Below are positions 22,775 to 33,747 of a stretch of DNA of 64,000 nucleotides, one piece after another. The notes below the pieces were generated by a model. It saw nothing but the letters and a program-made list of their open reading frames with translations, did no database searches and had not been told where the DNA came from. Both the position numbers and the translations under genes were made by a program. The first letter of the stretch is position 1. Every line of letters begins with the position of its first letter. The DNA comes from Tragulus kanchil (taxonomy: Eukaryota; Chordata; Mammalia; Artiodactyla; Tragulidae), in the NCBI GenBank assembly GCA_022376925.1, contig JAIOJX010000027.1, forward strand, positions 21,221,471 through 21,285,470, written 5' to 3'.

Positions 22775-22915
22775 CACGATAACCAACAACCTGATGAGGT
22801 GGATTCCGTCCACAGCCCATTTCCCCTAGGGAAGAGAGAGCTTAAGTAAGTGCCCAAGGTCACACAGGGCCAGGACTCCCTTCGGGCAGGCCCCGACGGC
22901 AGAGCCCATGTGTTT
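22775..22915 (-). mobile_element. MIR fragment, reverse
   Basis: The eroded complement of a MIR core: ACCTGATGAGGTGGATTCC, then AGAGCTTAAGTAAGTGCCC and AAGGTCACACAGGGCC, a hallmark MIR segment, then a weak GCAGAGCCCATGTG end. Confidence 0.65.
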
Positions 22916-23314
22916 AGAGCCGCTCTCAGCCCTCCCTCTGTACGGCCACCTCCTACTGGGCTCGAAGGGCGCGGCCTGGCCTGAAATGCTTGGGTTCTGT
23001 TAGAATACTTTCTACTGCCCAGAGACCCTAAGCTCTTGCTGCTTCCGCCCCCAGCCCTGACCCCAGGCCTGGCAGGTTTCACTTCATTGGGAAAATAGGG
23101 GGACGGCATTCCCTGAGTCGGGGCTGGTCAGGGTCCAGCCGTTCTTTGTTCTCCTGGGCTCCTCCCTGGAGCTCGGAACCCTCGCCTCCAGCTGGAGGTG
23201 AAGTGCGCCTCCCAGCTTTCAGCTCCCTCCGTTCAGCCGCTCTTGCCGTCAAGCGGGCTCCCGGCAGCCGTGGCAGGTGACGTCTGCCTGCTTGGGACCA
23301 GCACCTCTCAGCAA

Positions 23315-23500
23315 ACTGACAGGTAATTGGTCCCTAAATCCCCCGGGGAGACACGGGAAGGATGAGGAAAAATTACGGCTGTGAAACTGAGTCTTAAAAA
23401 TTATATCACCTGCGCTGACAGCGTAATTACTCCTTTTCCTGGAGATTTAGTGCAAATCTCCCTTCCTTAAACAGTTGAGGGGTATTTTAAGGCTCTTCCT
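23315..23500. other. Candidate conserved noncoding element
   Basis: An AT-rich island with GACAGGTAATTGGTCCC, GGAAAAATTACGGCTGTG, CTTAAAAATTATATCACC and GCGTAATTACTCC, hence several TAATT cores in 130 bases. No repeat is recognised. Copied at about 24390-24575, with a few substitutions between copies. Confidence 0.45.
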
Positions 23501-23689
23501 TTACCAGTCTCTCCTTCCCCCTGGCCTGCGGAGGCTGGATTCCTGCCATGTGCTGTCTTCTCCGCGTCTCCGGGGACACAAAATGTCCCTGGGCTTAGCG
23601 ATGGGAAAGGCCACCCAACCGGGGAGGCGGTGATGGAGAGAGACCCGGAGGAAAACTCTTACTTAGCACTGACTTCTTGGACTGACTGG

Positions 23690-24250
23690 AACGAATCCTA
23701 AATGACCCCTGTCCACCTGTCAGAATGTCCCTTAGTTTTCAGAGCCGCTCCCCTAGCTGGCCAGTCCCCACCTCCAGCCCCTGGTCTGCCCCAGGGGCCC
23801 TCTGCTAGCCTCCTACTTCCTCTCGGAGAAGACTGAGAACTCACATTTCCTGTGTGCAAACAGTTCGCCTGGCCGAGCTGTGAGCATTTGACAGACATGA
23901 ATCCCTCTGTCCTCAAAGCAACTCAGGAGGAAGGCAGTGGCAAGGTCTAACACAGTTGGATTGTGTTCTTTGTCTCATTAAGCACCAAGGGGCTCCGCTT
24001 CCTTGGGGACGTCACCACTGTCCCCGTCCATGGGACGCCCCTGACAGACGTGTGTCGGGAAAGATCTGCGGAAGGTCTACCTGCAGTGACCTCACGCTCA
24101 GCACGGGCTGTGCTGACCAGAGCTGGCCCAGGACATAAGAAGCACCAGGAGGAAACAGCCTTGGGCCTGCCCACATCCAGTGACCACACAGCACGCAGGT
24201 CGGGAATATGTGGGGCCATCCGGGTCCCCAAGCCCCTCCCTGTGTCTGGA
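23690..24250. other. Unannotated unique stretch
   Basis: Apart from a possible old MIR/L2-like piece near 23860-23945, no element or exon is recognised. Open frames here reach about 165 codons but have no features, and the longest runs across the joint of duplication J. Confidence 0.4.
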
Positions 24251-25394
24251 AAGTGTCCCAGAATAGAATCCACACGTGCCGGGTCTCCCAGCTTTCAGCT
24301 CCCTCCGTTCAGCCGCTCTTGCCGTCAAGCGGGCTCCCGGCAGCCGTGGCAGGTGACGTCTGCCTGCTTGGGACCAGCACCTCTCAGCAAACTGACAGGT
24401 AATTGGTCCCTAAATCCCCCGGGGAGACACGGGAAGGATGAGGAAAAATTACGGCTGTGAAACTGAGTCTTAAAAATTATATCACCTGCGCTGACCGCGT
24501 AATTACTCCTTTTCCTGGAGATTTAGTGCAAACCTCCCTTCCTTAAACAGTTGAGGCGTATCTTAAGGCTCTTACTTTACCAGTCTCTCCTTCCCCCTGG
24601 CCTGCGGAGGCTGGATTCCTGCCATGTGCTGTCTTCTCCGCGTCTCCGGGGACACAAAATGTCCCTGGGCTTAGCGATGGGAAAGGCCACCCAACCGGGG
24701 AGGCGGTGATGGAGAGAGACCCGGAGGAAAACTCTTACTTAGCACTGACTTCTTGGACTGACTGGAACGAATCCTAAATGACCCCTGTCCACCTGTCAGA
24801 ATGTCCCTTAGTTTTCAGAGCCGCTCCCCTAGCTGGCCAGTCCCCACCTCCAGCCCCTGGTCTGCCCCAGGGGCCCTCTGCTAGCCTCCTACTTCCTCTC
24901 GGAGAAGACTGAGAACTCACATTTCCTGTGTGCAAACAGTTCGCCTGGCCGAGCTGTGAGCATTTGACAGACATGAATCCCTCTGTCCTCAAAGCAACTC
25001 AGGAGGAAGGCAGTGGCAAGGTCTAACACAGTTGGATTGTGTTCTTTGTCTCATTAAGCACCAAGGGGCTCCGCTTCCTTGGGGACGTCACCACTGTCCC
25101 CGTCCATGGGACGCCCCTGACAGACGTGTGTCGGGAAAGATCTGCGGAAGGTCTACCTGCAGTGACCTCACGCTCAGCACGGGCTGTGCTGACCAGAGCT
25201 GGCCCAGGACATAAGAAGCACCAGGAGGAAACAGCCTTGGGCCTGCCCACATCCAGTGACCACACAGCACGCAGGTCGGGAATATGTGGGGCCATCCGGG
25301 TCCCCAAGCCCCTCCCTGTGTCTGGAAAGTGTCCCCAGAATAGAATCCACACGTGCCGCTAGCCCCCTTCCTGCCTTCTTGACCCACAGCCAGA

Positions 25395-25645
25395 CTCGGT
25401 GCTCAGAGGCGCGCTCTGGGAACGAGGCCTCCGGAGCTGGCCGGGCGGGGCGGCGGGTCACCTGGAGACAGTGGGGTGGAGGTGGTGGCAGCGGTCACTG
25501 CTCAGCCCCCCGGGGCCAGCATCGAGAGGCGGCTTCAGCGCTGCCCGGGACGCGAGACCCGCACGCCGAGGCCCCGGCACTCTGTGGAGGTGGAGGGTCC
25601 TCGCTGGACCGGTGGTGGGCTCTGACTTGGGCCGGGGTCTTGTCG
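25395..25645. promoter_or_regulatory. Short CpG-rich patch
   Basis: CG dinucleotides are frequent (GGCGCGCTCTGGGAACG, GGCCGGGCGGGGCGGCGGG near 25438, GACGCGAGACCCGCACGCCG near 25549). It is shorter than a classic island, and no promoter or exon signals are visible. Confidence 0.35.
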
Positions 25646-26054
25646 ACTCCACCGCAGACCCTAGCCCTCCCAGGATCCTCTCGGCCAATTTCCTCGCTGC
25701 TTAACCCGGCAGGGATCCGTGGCTGTGGCTCGTATCCAGAACACTGAGGGGTATGAGGCGCTCCGCCCAGGCGCTCCCCACTCTACCCTGTGATCTCCTC
25801 AACGCCAGCCCTGTTGCCCGGACCTTGAGGCAGGCGGCTTCGGGGCACACAACTGGGCCTCAGCGTGCCTGTGTCATTTCCCCCAGGTCAGAACTTCTGA
25901 TGGAGCTGGGACGCACGCCCAAGTCGCGGTGACCCAAAGCCTGCGTTTCTAGCTCCCAGGATCGCCCCTTCCTCCCTGGGTTCTCTCCCCGCTGCCTTAA
26001 GTATGCCAATGAGCAAAGAAGGAGAAAATCCACTGCCCAGACGTGCACGTTCGG

Positions 26055-26248
26055 TTACTAGGTTGGGTCTAACGCTTTGCGAGCCCACGGACGGCCGCCC
26101 GCCAGGCTCCTCTGGCCACGGGACTCTCCAGGCAGGAATACTGGAATGGGTTGCTGTTTCCTTCTCTGGGGGATCTTCCCAATCCGGGGACTGAACCTGG
26201 GTCTCCTACATGGCAGGCAGGTTTTTTACCATCTGAGCCACCAAGGAT
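26055..26248 (-). mobile_element. Bov-tA SINE
   Basis: The complement of Bov-tA: GGGTCTAACGCTTTGCGAGC, GCCAGGCTCCTCTGGCC, TGGAATGGGTTGCTGTTTCC, GGATCTTCCCAATCCGGGG, and the tRNA-like end ACCATCTGAGCCACCAAGG. It lacks the first part of the BovB-like tail. Confidence 0.85.
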
Positions 26249-26259
26249 GCGCTCGGACC

Positions 26260-27180
26260 GTCTGAGTTTGGACATTGCAGATGGCGTGGGGAGCCGCCTT
26301 GAGCGACCGTCGTGAGGTCCGATGAGACCGCACTCGTGGAGGGATTTGTTTCCTCGGGTGTCCTCAGAACTGTGTTCTCCGGAGCAGACCTTGAGCCCCC
26401 AGGACCTTCGTGCCGCCCTGCCTTGATAGTCAGGAGACGCAGGGCCAGGCCAGGGAATCAGCGCTTCCCTGCGAGGCAGAGGGGAATGGAGAGCGTTTCT
26501 GGCCAGAGCGACAGGGACAAGGGAGGGATGGAGCAGAGAAAAAAGCCAGCAAGACGGAGAGAGGAAGCCTGAGCACCTGCAGGGACAGCGTGACGGATGG
26601 AGACGGACACTGTCACGCTGGCCCCAGGACTCGGTGACCAGGAAGGTGCAAAGCCGTTCCCGACGCCGCTCAGTTTCTCTCGGAACCCCTGGCGGCTCTG
26701 AGAACTTGAAGGAAGGGGAGGCGGCGGGGCTTTGTCTTGCTTGGTGGGGATCAAGAAAGGGCCTGCCCAGGGTCGGGACAGCGTGTATGGAAGGTGGGCG
26801 GGTGTTCAGTCCAGAAGTGAAGTCAAACTCTAGAAAACAGGATTCCAGAGCTGAAGGCGCCAGGAGGGCGTGGCTGTGGCCTCCCTAGGCTGTGAAAGGG
26901 GCACAGGCCACTTCCTCTAGATGTCAAGGGGCTCGGGGGACTCCACCGGACATCTGCCGCGTCGCCTGCCCTTCCTGGCTCCAGGAGACGCCTGGGGGCT
27001 CCCAGACACTGAGTCAGGCCTGCTTCCTCTCTGCAGTTCGGTGCTAATGATCCCGGCTCAGACTTGCTCCTGACCCTGACTGCGTCTGGCGTGGGCATGG
27101 GAGTAGGGAGGCTGACCTCAAAGGACCAGCAGCCTCCTGGGATCCATGACCCGAGCCCGGAGGAGCCGTTTATGAGTTAG
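26260..27180. other. Unannotated unique stretch
   Basis: GC-rich, non-repetitive sequence without a supportable gene. Short overlapping open frames on both strands look random. Confidence 0.45.
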
Positions 27181-27320
27181 CGAAGCAGACAATTCGGGCC
27201 TGGAAGGGAAGCCCGGCTGCGGCTCCCGCTAACAGAGGCTGACAGGACCCGCCACACGGCCGCTTCCAAATTAGATGCTGATAAGTCATTAGTTAAACTT
27301 GTCAAATCACTCGAGGAGTG
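27180..27320. other. Candidate conserved noncoding element
   Basis: A small island with CCAAATTAGATGCTGATAAG and TCATTAGTTAAACTTGTC, which differ in composition from the surrounding GC-rich DNA. Not a recognised repeat. Confidence 0.3.
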
Positions 27321-27960
27321 CCGGGCTCTGGCCAGCAGGGCGGTGCCCTGGGGCCCCAGTGTGCCCCATTGTGGTCGGAGGAGGAAGGTCGGAGAGACCT
27401 CGCCACCGCCCCCCGTGGCCTCTACTCCCCAAGTCTTCCCTTCTCACTGTCTCAGTGTCTTTCACCAAAGTCAAAGCCAAATGCATGACTGGCCAAGCCA
27501 GGTCACCTGACTGGGCCCCAGCTGCTGGGATGGGCCAGGCCAGATCCTTTGACTGGCCTGGTGAGCAGGGAGAAGGGGGGATTCCCTTTCCTGGGCCGAG
27601 GCCTGGATGGAGCGGAGCCGTATCTTGCAGTGCTGCCCGCAATGGGAGGCGACCCCGGATTTGTCATGCTGGCTGCCCACCCGTGAGGTTTTCCCTTGCC
27701 TCCTGCCCAGTTGACCTGTCGGTCTGGCCAGGGTCAGTGCCCGGTCAGCAACCGTGCAAGTCCTTCGCTTTAGGGCACACGAATCGGAAACTTCCCTGGG
27801 GGCTGGAGGCGGCTGGCTGGCAGGATGGGCTCTGAGGCGGAGCGATGGGCTGAAGGAGAAGAGAGCTGTTTGGACGGGCGGACGGAGCCAGTGAATTGGG
27901 CTTGTCTTCCTGTATCGGGGGCAAGATCGATTTCGTGCGTAAACACTTCTGTTTACTTCT

Positions 27961-27986
27961 GATCACAGAAGATCACTTCTGTGATC
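27961..27986. other. Perfect 11-base inverted repeat with 4-base loop
   Basis: GATCACAGAAG at 27961-27971 pairs perfectly with CTTCTGTGATC at 27976-27986 across the loop ATCA. The hexamer CTTCTG also occurs just upstream (27945 and 27956). The hairpin sits in an AT-richer patch next to two GCTAATG repeats (28004 and 28014) and an AP-1-like TGAGTCA (28019). No RNA gene family is recognised. Confidence 0.6.
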
Positions 27987-28419
27987 TTGAGCGCAGAGCA
28001 GGCTGCTAATGGCCGCTAATGAGTCACTTCGGCCTTCCCCTGCCCACCGCCCCAACCAGGCCCAGCCACCTCCTTCCCTGCTTGATCGACTTGATGGGTT
28101 TAGTGAAGAGAATCCGAGGGAAAGGGACCCCGAGAGCCAGGGCAAAGTCCCTGAATGTGGCGGGGACTCAGCATCCCAGACCTTACCCGGCCCTTCTAGA
28201 TGACTTTCCACCTGTCACTCACCTTGCCTGGGAGGCCCTTCCCTGCCTCTTGGGCAGCAGGCTCCCGCACCCAGCGTTGTGCCCTCCTGGGGAGGCCTCG
28301 GCTCTCCGACCTCACCCCACAGTGGAGGCCCGGGTCTCTCGACCGCAGCCCGAGTCTGTCACGGCTCCTCCTGTCCCGACTGACCGCTGAGAATAATCGT
28401 GCCCGTCCTCTGCGTACCC

Positions 28420-28535
28420 TCTCCGTGTGGATCTATAGACAACAGATTTCAAATTGATTTAAAGCCTGTGCCGTGCTGGCTTAAAGGAAAATCCCCGCAG
28501 AAATTAACTAGTTTAAGTTTTGCAGGATGCGCGGC
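28420..28535. other. Candidate conserved noncoding element
   Basis: A small AT-rich island: AACAGATTTCAAATTGATTT followed by AAATTAACTAGTTTAAG. It lies between GC-rich blocks and matches no repeat I know. Confidence 0.35.
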
Positions 28536-28800
28536 AAAACCCAGGCTGCATCGTTCCAGAGGACGCCCATTTTCCCAGGAGGAGTGCGGAGGAGCAGCGG
28601 TGCCTGGGACGTTCGGCCATCCTCGGGCGCGAAGGAAGAGCTACCGCTCCCGTGTCAGTTGCCCGAGGACACCTGGGCACCCTGGCGCTGCCGCCAGCCT
28701 GCCTCTCCTGAGACGCGGTCACACCGGCTCGGCTGGCTCTGCTCTTTCGCTCGCTCCCGCCAACACCCGTCCCGCCAGACGTGCGCCCGGCGTGTCTGCG
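28535..28800. promoter_or_regulatory. CpG-rich patch
   Basis: CG dinucleotides are spaced closely (GTGCGGAGGAGCAGCGG, CTCGGGCGCGAAGG, CTTTCGCTCGCTCCCGCC). No credible exon or core promoter is seen. Confidence 0.3.
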
Positions 28801-29554
28801 GCCTGCTTGTTTTACCAGCTGCCAGAATGATCTTCCCGTGTCCCGTCTCTTCCTCCTCCGACCCACCCCGCCTCGACACAGGCACAGGGCAATCCCGAGG
28901 AGGCAAAACAAGTCACCTTTGCGAAGAAAGTCCTGCGATGCCCCCATGACACCTGCAGGATACAGATCCCTGCTCCCAGGGAGGCTGGAAAGCTCGCCTC
29001 CGCCTGGCTTGGCGGGGGACCCCCGTGCAGCTCCAGGCAGTGTGGATGCGCTGACTGAGCCAGCCTGGCGGCTCCTGCGATCTCACGTGCTGCTCCCTCT
29101 GTCCAGAGCGCTGCTCTCTCCAGAGCTTCTGCCAAATTTACTTCCCTCCCCAAACCCCGTGGGCATCGCCACTTCCCTGGGGCCTCCTTCAGAAACGACC
29201 GTCGCCTGCTCCTCAGGACGGTTTCCGTATCTTCCTGTGCATCCCGTCCACCCACGTCTGCGTTGACCCGCCTTTCAGTGCCATGGGATGAGCCCCTGAT
29301 GAGGAAGGGCCCCGCGCCACTCGGGGCCTGGCTCAGGGTGGAGGTTGTGTTGAACCACAAGCAGCAGGCGATGGCTAGAGGCAGACACAGCCCTGTCCCT
29401 AAGGAGCTCCCTTTCTGGGAGGGCCTTCTGCTTACGGTCTTTCCAGTTCTCCAGGGGGTCCTGATGGGTGCATGTTTGATTGATCACCAGCCTTGATGTT
29501 GTCAGGACCTGTTTGAGTGGGGACTTTCAGTCACTACTTTGTTAATCCTGTGAT

Positions 29555-29712
29555 TCACAGCGTTCACAGGGAACCCGTTAGAGATGCAGATTCTTGAGAG
29601 TTTCCCAGACCCGCCCAATGAAAGGCTCTGGGGGTGGTGTCCGGGGGCTGCATTTAACAAGGGCTCCCCTGAAAGCCAGTGCACCCTCAGGCATGCAGCC
29701 CTCCTGGAGCAA
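29555..29712 (+). mobile_element. MER5A-like hAT-Charlie fragment
   Basis: GGGAACCCGTTAGAGATGCAG, CCCAGACCCGCCCAATG, GGCTCTGGGGGTGGTGTCC and GCATTTAACAAGGGCTCCCC follow the order of the short nonautonomous DNA transposon MER5A, with its partly palindromic arms. Copied at about 30649-30806. Confidence 0.6.
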
Positions 29713-29713
29713 C

Positions 29714-29815
29714 TACTGTCCCATTTTGAAGGAGAGGAGACTGAGGCTCAGCCACATAGAGGGTCCTCAAGGATCCCACACGGAAGCCGCACCTTGACCG
29801 GAGCATGGGACAGGC
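29714..29815 (-). mobile_element. MIR fragment, reverse
   Basis: TGTCCCATTTTGAAGGAG and GAGACTGAGGCTCAGCCAC are the complement of the MIR core, followed by an eroded CAAGGATCCCACACGG end. Copied at about 30808-30909. Confidence 0.6.
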
Positions 29816-29861
29816 TCTTCCCCCCAAAACAGCCACATCAGATTCAGACCTGCTGAATTTG

Positions 29862-30220
29862 TGATCTGATTTGGAAAAAGAGCCTTTGCAGATGTGACTC
29901 ACTGGAGGCTGTTGAGGCAGGATTGTCTTGGATTACCCAGGTGAACCCTACCTGCCATCATAACTGGCCTTAGAAGAAAAAGGCAGAAGGAGCTCTGGCA
30001 TCCACAGAGAAGAGGAGATGATGTAAAGATGAGACAGCGACGGCAGTGATGTGGCCACAAGCCAAAGAGTGTCAGGAGCCCACAGAAGCTGGCCGCAGCC
30101 GGGGGAGAGCATCCGCAGAGCTTCCCAGGGGAGCCCGGCCGGGCCAGCGGCTGGATTTCAGACGGTCTTCACCAGGACTGCGACAGCGTCTCTCCCTGTG
30201 TCCGGGCCTTCATCACAGCA
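29862..30220 (+). mobile_element. MLT1-type MaLR LTR
   Basis: Forward. GTGATCTGATTTGGAAAAAG, CCTTTGCAGATGTGACTC, GGATTACCCAGGTGAACCC, CTGGCCTTAGAAG, AAGATGAGACAGCGACGG, GATGTGGCCACAAGCC, and CAGAAGCTGG give the collinear middle of an MLT1-type LTR. Beyond about 30120 the match fades. Copied at about 30956-31312. Confidence 0.7.
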
Positions 30221-30364
30221 GCGCCGGGAGCTTCTGCGCAGAGCTCCCGAGGCTGAGGATGCCCCTGGGGGATCGAGGAGACCCCAAGGCGGAGACTGAG
30301 AGGCTGGGTAGTTTCTCCTTCAAGCGTCTTTTCAGCCTGATGGAGGTTCTACCTAGTCCTTGTG

Positions 30365-30432
30365 GGTGTTTAGTTACTGAGTCGTGCTCCCGTGGACTGC
30401 AGCCTGCCAGGCTCCCCTGTCCTCCACCATCT
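30365..30432 (-). mobile_element. Possible Bov-tA/BovB tail fragment
   Basis: TTTAGTTACTGAGTCGTGC, GTGGACTGCAGCCTGCC and AGGCTCCCCTGTCC resemble the complement of the BovB-derived SINE tail. It is short and diverged. Copied at about 31459-31526. Confidence 0.4.
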
Positions 30433-31889
30433 CAGGCTGCTCAGGTCCGCTGAGTGGGAGGCGCTCCTGCTGGAGACTGCTTCCCTGAGGGTTGGAAGTG
30501 GGTCCTGCTCGTCTTTTTCTCCCCAGGTTTTTATTAAACGGTTGATCGGGTGAATACTGGCGTCTCGGGGATCTGCGCATGTTTGATTGATCACCAGCCT
30601 TGATTTCAGGACCTGTTTGAGTGGGGAACCCTTTGTTAATCCTGTGATTCACAGCGTTCACAGGGAACCCGTTAGAGATGCAGATTCTTGAGAGTTTCCC
30701 AGACCCGCCCAATGAAAGGCTCTGGGGGTGGTGTCCGGGGGCTGCATTTAACAAGGGCTCCCCTGAAAGCCAGTGCACCCTCAGGCATGCAGCCCTCCTG
30801 GAGCAACTACTGTCCCATTTTGAAGGAGAGGAGACTGAGGCTCAGCCACATAGAGGGTCCTCAAGGATCCCACACGGAAGCCGCACCTTGACCGGAGCAT
30901 GGGACAGGCTCTTCCCCCCAAAACAGCCACATCAGATTCAGACCTGCTGAATTTGTGATCTGATTTGGAAAAAGAGCCTTTGCAGATGTGACTCACTGGA
31001 GGCTGTTGAGGCAGGATTGTCTTGGATTACCCAGGTGAACCCTACCTGCCATCATAACTGGCCTTAGAAGAAAAAGGCAGAAGGAGCTCTGGCATCCACA
31101 GAGAAGAGGAGATGATGTAAAGATGAGACAGCGACGGCAGTGATGTGGCCACAAGCCAAAGAGTGTCAGGAGCCCACAGAAGCTGGCCGCAGCCGGGGGA
31201 GAGCATCCGCAGAGCTTCCCAGGGAGCCCGGCCGGGCCAGCGGCTGGATTTCAGACGGTCTTCACCAGGACTGCGACAGCGTCTCTCCCTGTGTCCGGGC
31301 CTTCATCACAGCAGCGCCGGGAGCTTCTGCGCAGAGCTCCCGAGGCTGAGGATGCCCCTGGGGGATCGAGGAGACCCCAAGGCGGAGACTGAGAGGCTGG
31401 GTAGTTTCTCCTTCAAGCGTCTTTTCAGCCTGATGGAGGTTCTACCTAGTCCTTGTGGGTGTTTAGTTACTGAGTCGTGCTCCCGTGGACTGCAGCCTGC
31501 CAGGCTCCCCTGTCCTCCACCATCTCAGGCTGCTCAGGTCCGCTGAGTGGGAGGCGCTCCTGCTGGAGACTGCTTCCCTGAGGGTTGGAAGTGGGTCCTG
31601 CTCGTCTTTTTCTCCCCAGGTTTTTATTAAACGGTTGATCGGGTGAATACTGGCGTCTCGGGGATCTGCGCACCGGAAGCGGCCGGGCCTTCAGAGCCGC
31701 CTCCTTCGTTAGGCTAAGGTGCTTGTGCGGGAAGAATATTTCTGTAAAAGTTTTCTGAGGCCGGAGAGTGAATCATTCCCTTTGAGAGAGCCCTCGCGCG
31801 CGTGCATCTCTGAAGCCACCCAGGGAACGAGCCGCCAAATGGGCTTCAGACACTGCAGTGCCCCCGTGGAGGCCCCTGAGGGTCTCGTT

Positions 31890-31990
31890 AACAGGCAGGC
31901 TTGGATTCTGAGGGCCTGGGCGGGGCCTGGGAGCCTGCATTCCTAACAAGCTCCCAGGGGACCTGGGGGCTGCGGGTCCACGACCAGCCT
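31890..31990 (+). mobile_element. MER5A-like fragment
   Basis: GCTTGGATTCTGAGGGCC, GCCTGCATTCCTAACAAGC and TCCCAGGGGACCTGGGGGC resemble the second arm of MER5A. No terminal repeats can be set. Confidence 0.5.
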
Positions 31991-31994
31991 TGGA

Positions 31995-32120
31995 GTCGCA
32001 GCCTTGGAAGAGATGCTAAAGCCACCTGCTCCAACACTCTCACGGCGAGGAGAAGGAAACGGAGGCTGGGACGGCACTGTGGCTCATCCAAGGTCACGGA
32101 GGTAGGAATCAATCCTGGTG
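31995..32120 (-). mobile_element. MIR/L2-like fragment
   Basis: ACGGCGAGGAGAAGGAAACG, GAGGCTGGGACGGCAC, and CATCCAAGGTCACGGAGG resemble the complement of a MIR-class core and promoter region. It is old and eroded. Confidence 0.5.
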
Positions 32121-32454
32121 CCACCCTCAGCAGTCGGTTCATCAAGGGGAGAAAGAGGATGGGGGGCTGCTTTCTTTCCCTTTGAGCTGGGAGGCCCCCC
32201 TCCCGCACCCCAGCCAGCTCTGATCCTGCTCCCCACCCCCGTCCAGATTTTAAGACAAACGTCAGCTGCCAGGCTGATCGATAGGCCCGCTCATCTGTGA
32301 GGTTTGAGGCTCTCTCTCCGCAGATGTAATCAGGGCCCGGGAGGCGTCCTGGCAGCGGGCTGGTGGGGCGGGAGCGCGGTAATACATTTAATCAAGGAAC
32401 AGATGGGGAGCTGATAGAGTGTGTGGAGAAATCAGGTTTCTGTGATAACAGTCT

Positions 32455-32960
32455 CCCCCCCTCAGCCTCGGCAGCCGCCGCGTCTCCGGCGAGAGCGCCA
32501 GCCCTGCCCTGTCTCCAGACGCTTTCCCGGGGACCTCGGGGCCCCTGGAGGCGCCGTGGGAGCGGGGCGGCGCGGCCGCTGCTGAGCCCGTCGCCCGCCC
32601 TCTCCCAGGGCCCCCCGCGCTGCAGCCGCCTCCGCGCCGCCCGGCGCCCCTGTCCACGCAGGGCCGGCGGGGGCCGGGGCGCGGGAGGGCCGAGCGCAGC
32701 GGCCCCGGTGCGGACGGCGTCAGAGGCACGGTCAGCCCCGTCTCTGGGCAGCCCGGGGAGAAGAGACGCAGCTCCTCGGTCCACTCGGCCCTCTCGCCCA
32801 CCGCCACGTGCACAGACCCCCGGCGCCCGTCCGTTTCCTCTGCAGGTGTTGGGGGTGCACCGAGAGGGGGTCTCAAGGCCTCCAGCTGTGGTCCTCAGAC
32901 GGGGTGGCAGCCCCGGGGACCCCCGGCTGCGTCTGGAGACACTGCTGGCTGTCGTGAGTC
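32455..32960. promoter_or_regulatory. Strong CpG island
   Basis: This is the densest CG stretch of the non-duplicated sequence, with GCGGGGCGGCGCGGCCGC at 32563, CCTCCGCGCCGCCCGGCGCC near 32629 and GGCCGGGGCGCGGGAGGGCCG near 32673. An AT-rich shoulder (TAATACATTTAATCAAGG, 32381) lies just upstream. Open frames exist on both strands but show no family features. It may be a promoter or an orphan island of a nearby gene. Confidence 0.6.
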
Positions 32961-32964
32961 GGGG

Positions 32965-33740
32965 AGGCTGACCCTGGCACCTAGGGGCCGAGGCCGGCTG
33001 TGCTGCTGAGCAAGCGCCCTACAGCGCACAGACCCGACCCCGCCAGGCAGGACGAGCCCCGGGTCCACGGGGCCTGAGAAACCTCCACAGCGAGCCAGGC
33101 GCCCCAGGCCACGCGCCTCCAGGTGGGTTCCCAGGCTTCCCGTCGGCACCCCGTCCCCAGATGTGCACGTTCTCTGCCCGCCCCGGTCCTCCCTCGCCGC
33201 ACGTGTGCCCAAGGGCGCGGGGGTGTCATGGACCACGGGGCCCTGAGTGGGTCAGGACCGGGCAGGAGACGGACGTGGGCAGGACGCTCACCTGCGGGGT
33301 CGGGGCGGGGGGATCTCGTATCCGTGCGAGGATGGCGCTCAGCTCTCAGGCCGCCCCGGCCGTTGTGGGGTGTGAGCGGTCGGCGGATAATCAGTACGTA
33401 CATGCACGAGAGGACTGCCCACTGCGTCTCCGGGGTCTGATTTCTCATCTAGTCCCCACCTTATAAGCGGGGGTGTGTTGGAAGCAGGGGTGCACGGTCC
33501 TTCACGCCTGCCCACTGGCTTCACTCTGGACCTCTCTCTGTGACCGGCCCGTGGCCAGCAGACCCCCGGGGGCGAGGCGGCTCCCTGCCGTCCCCCTGCG
33601 TGCTGCTGCGGGGATCCAACCCGCCCTGACACGGAAGCCGGAGGGAGAGCAGCGTTCCTGCCTGGGGGGTCACTGCCCAGAGCTCGGGGTGACCTCCTGG
33701 GACAGCAGCCTTGAGCCCACACTCCTCCCGCTGGCCCTGA
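32965..33740. other. GC-rich stretch without recognised content
   Basis: It continues from the CpG island with falling CG density. I see no repeat family, splice-bounded exon or RNA gene. Confidence 0.4.
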
Positions 33741-33747
33741 TCTTCCT

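Larger units (their letters stand above)
23211..25358. repeat. Two-copy tandem duplication J
   Basis: Copy 1 is about 23211-24285 and copy 2 about 24286-25358, shifted by 1075-1076. This pair shows several base substitutions (for example near 23419, 23454, 23478 and 23489 compared with copy 2) besides a C-run change next to the joint. It is therefore the pair most like two haplotypes placed in tandem. Confidence 0.92.
29470..31672. repeat. Two-copy tandem duplication K
   Basis: Copy 1 is about 29470-30576 and copy 2 about 30577-31672. The shift drops from 1107 to 1094 in the first 75 bases of copy 2, where two short stretches are missing (29500-29545 against 30605-30640). Each copy carries a MER5A-like piece, a MIR piece and an MLT1-type LTR. 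Confidence 0.93.

Noticed and set aside
27961..27986. MicroRNA precursor
   Set aside because: The stem is only 11 base pairs with a 4-base loop, far shorter than a pre-miRNA, and no longer pairing extends from it.
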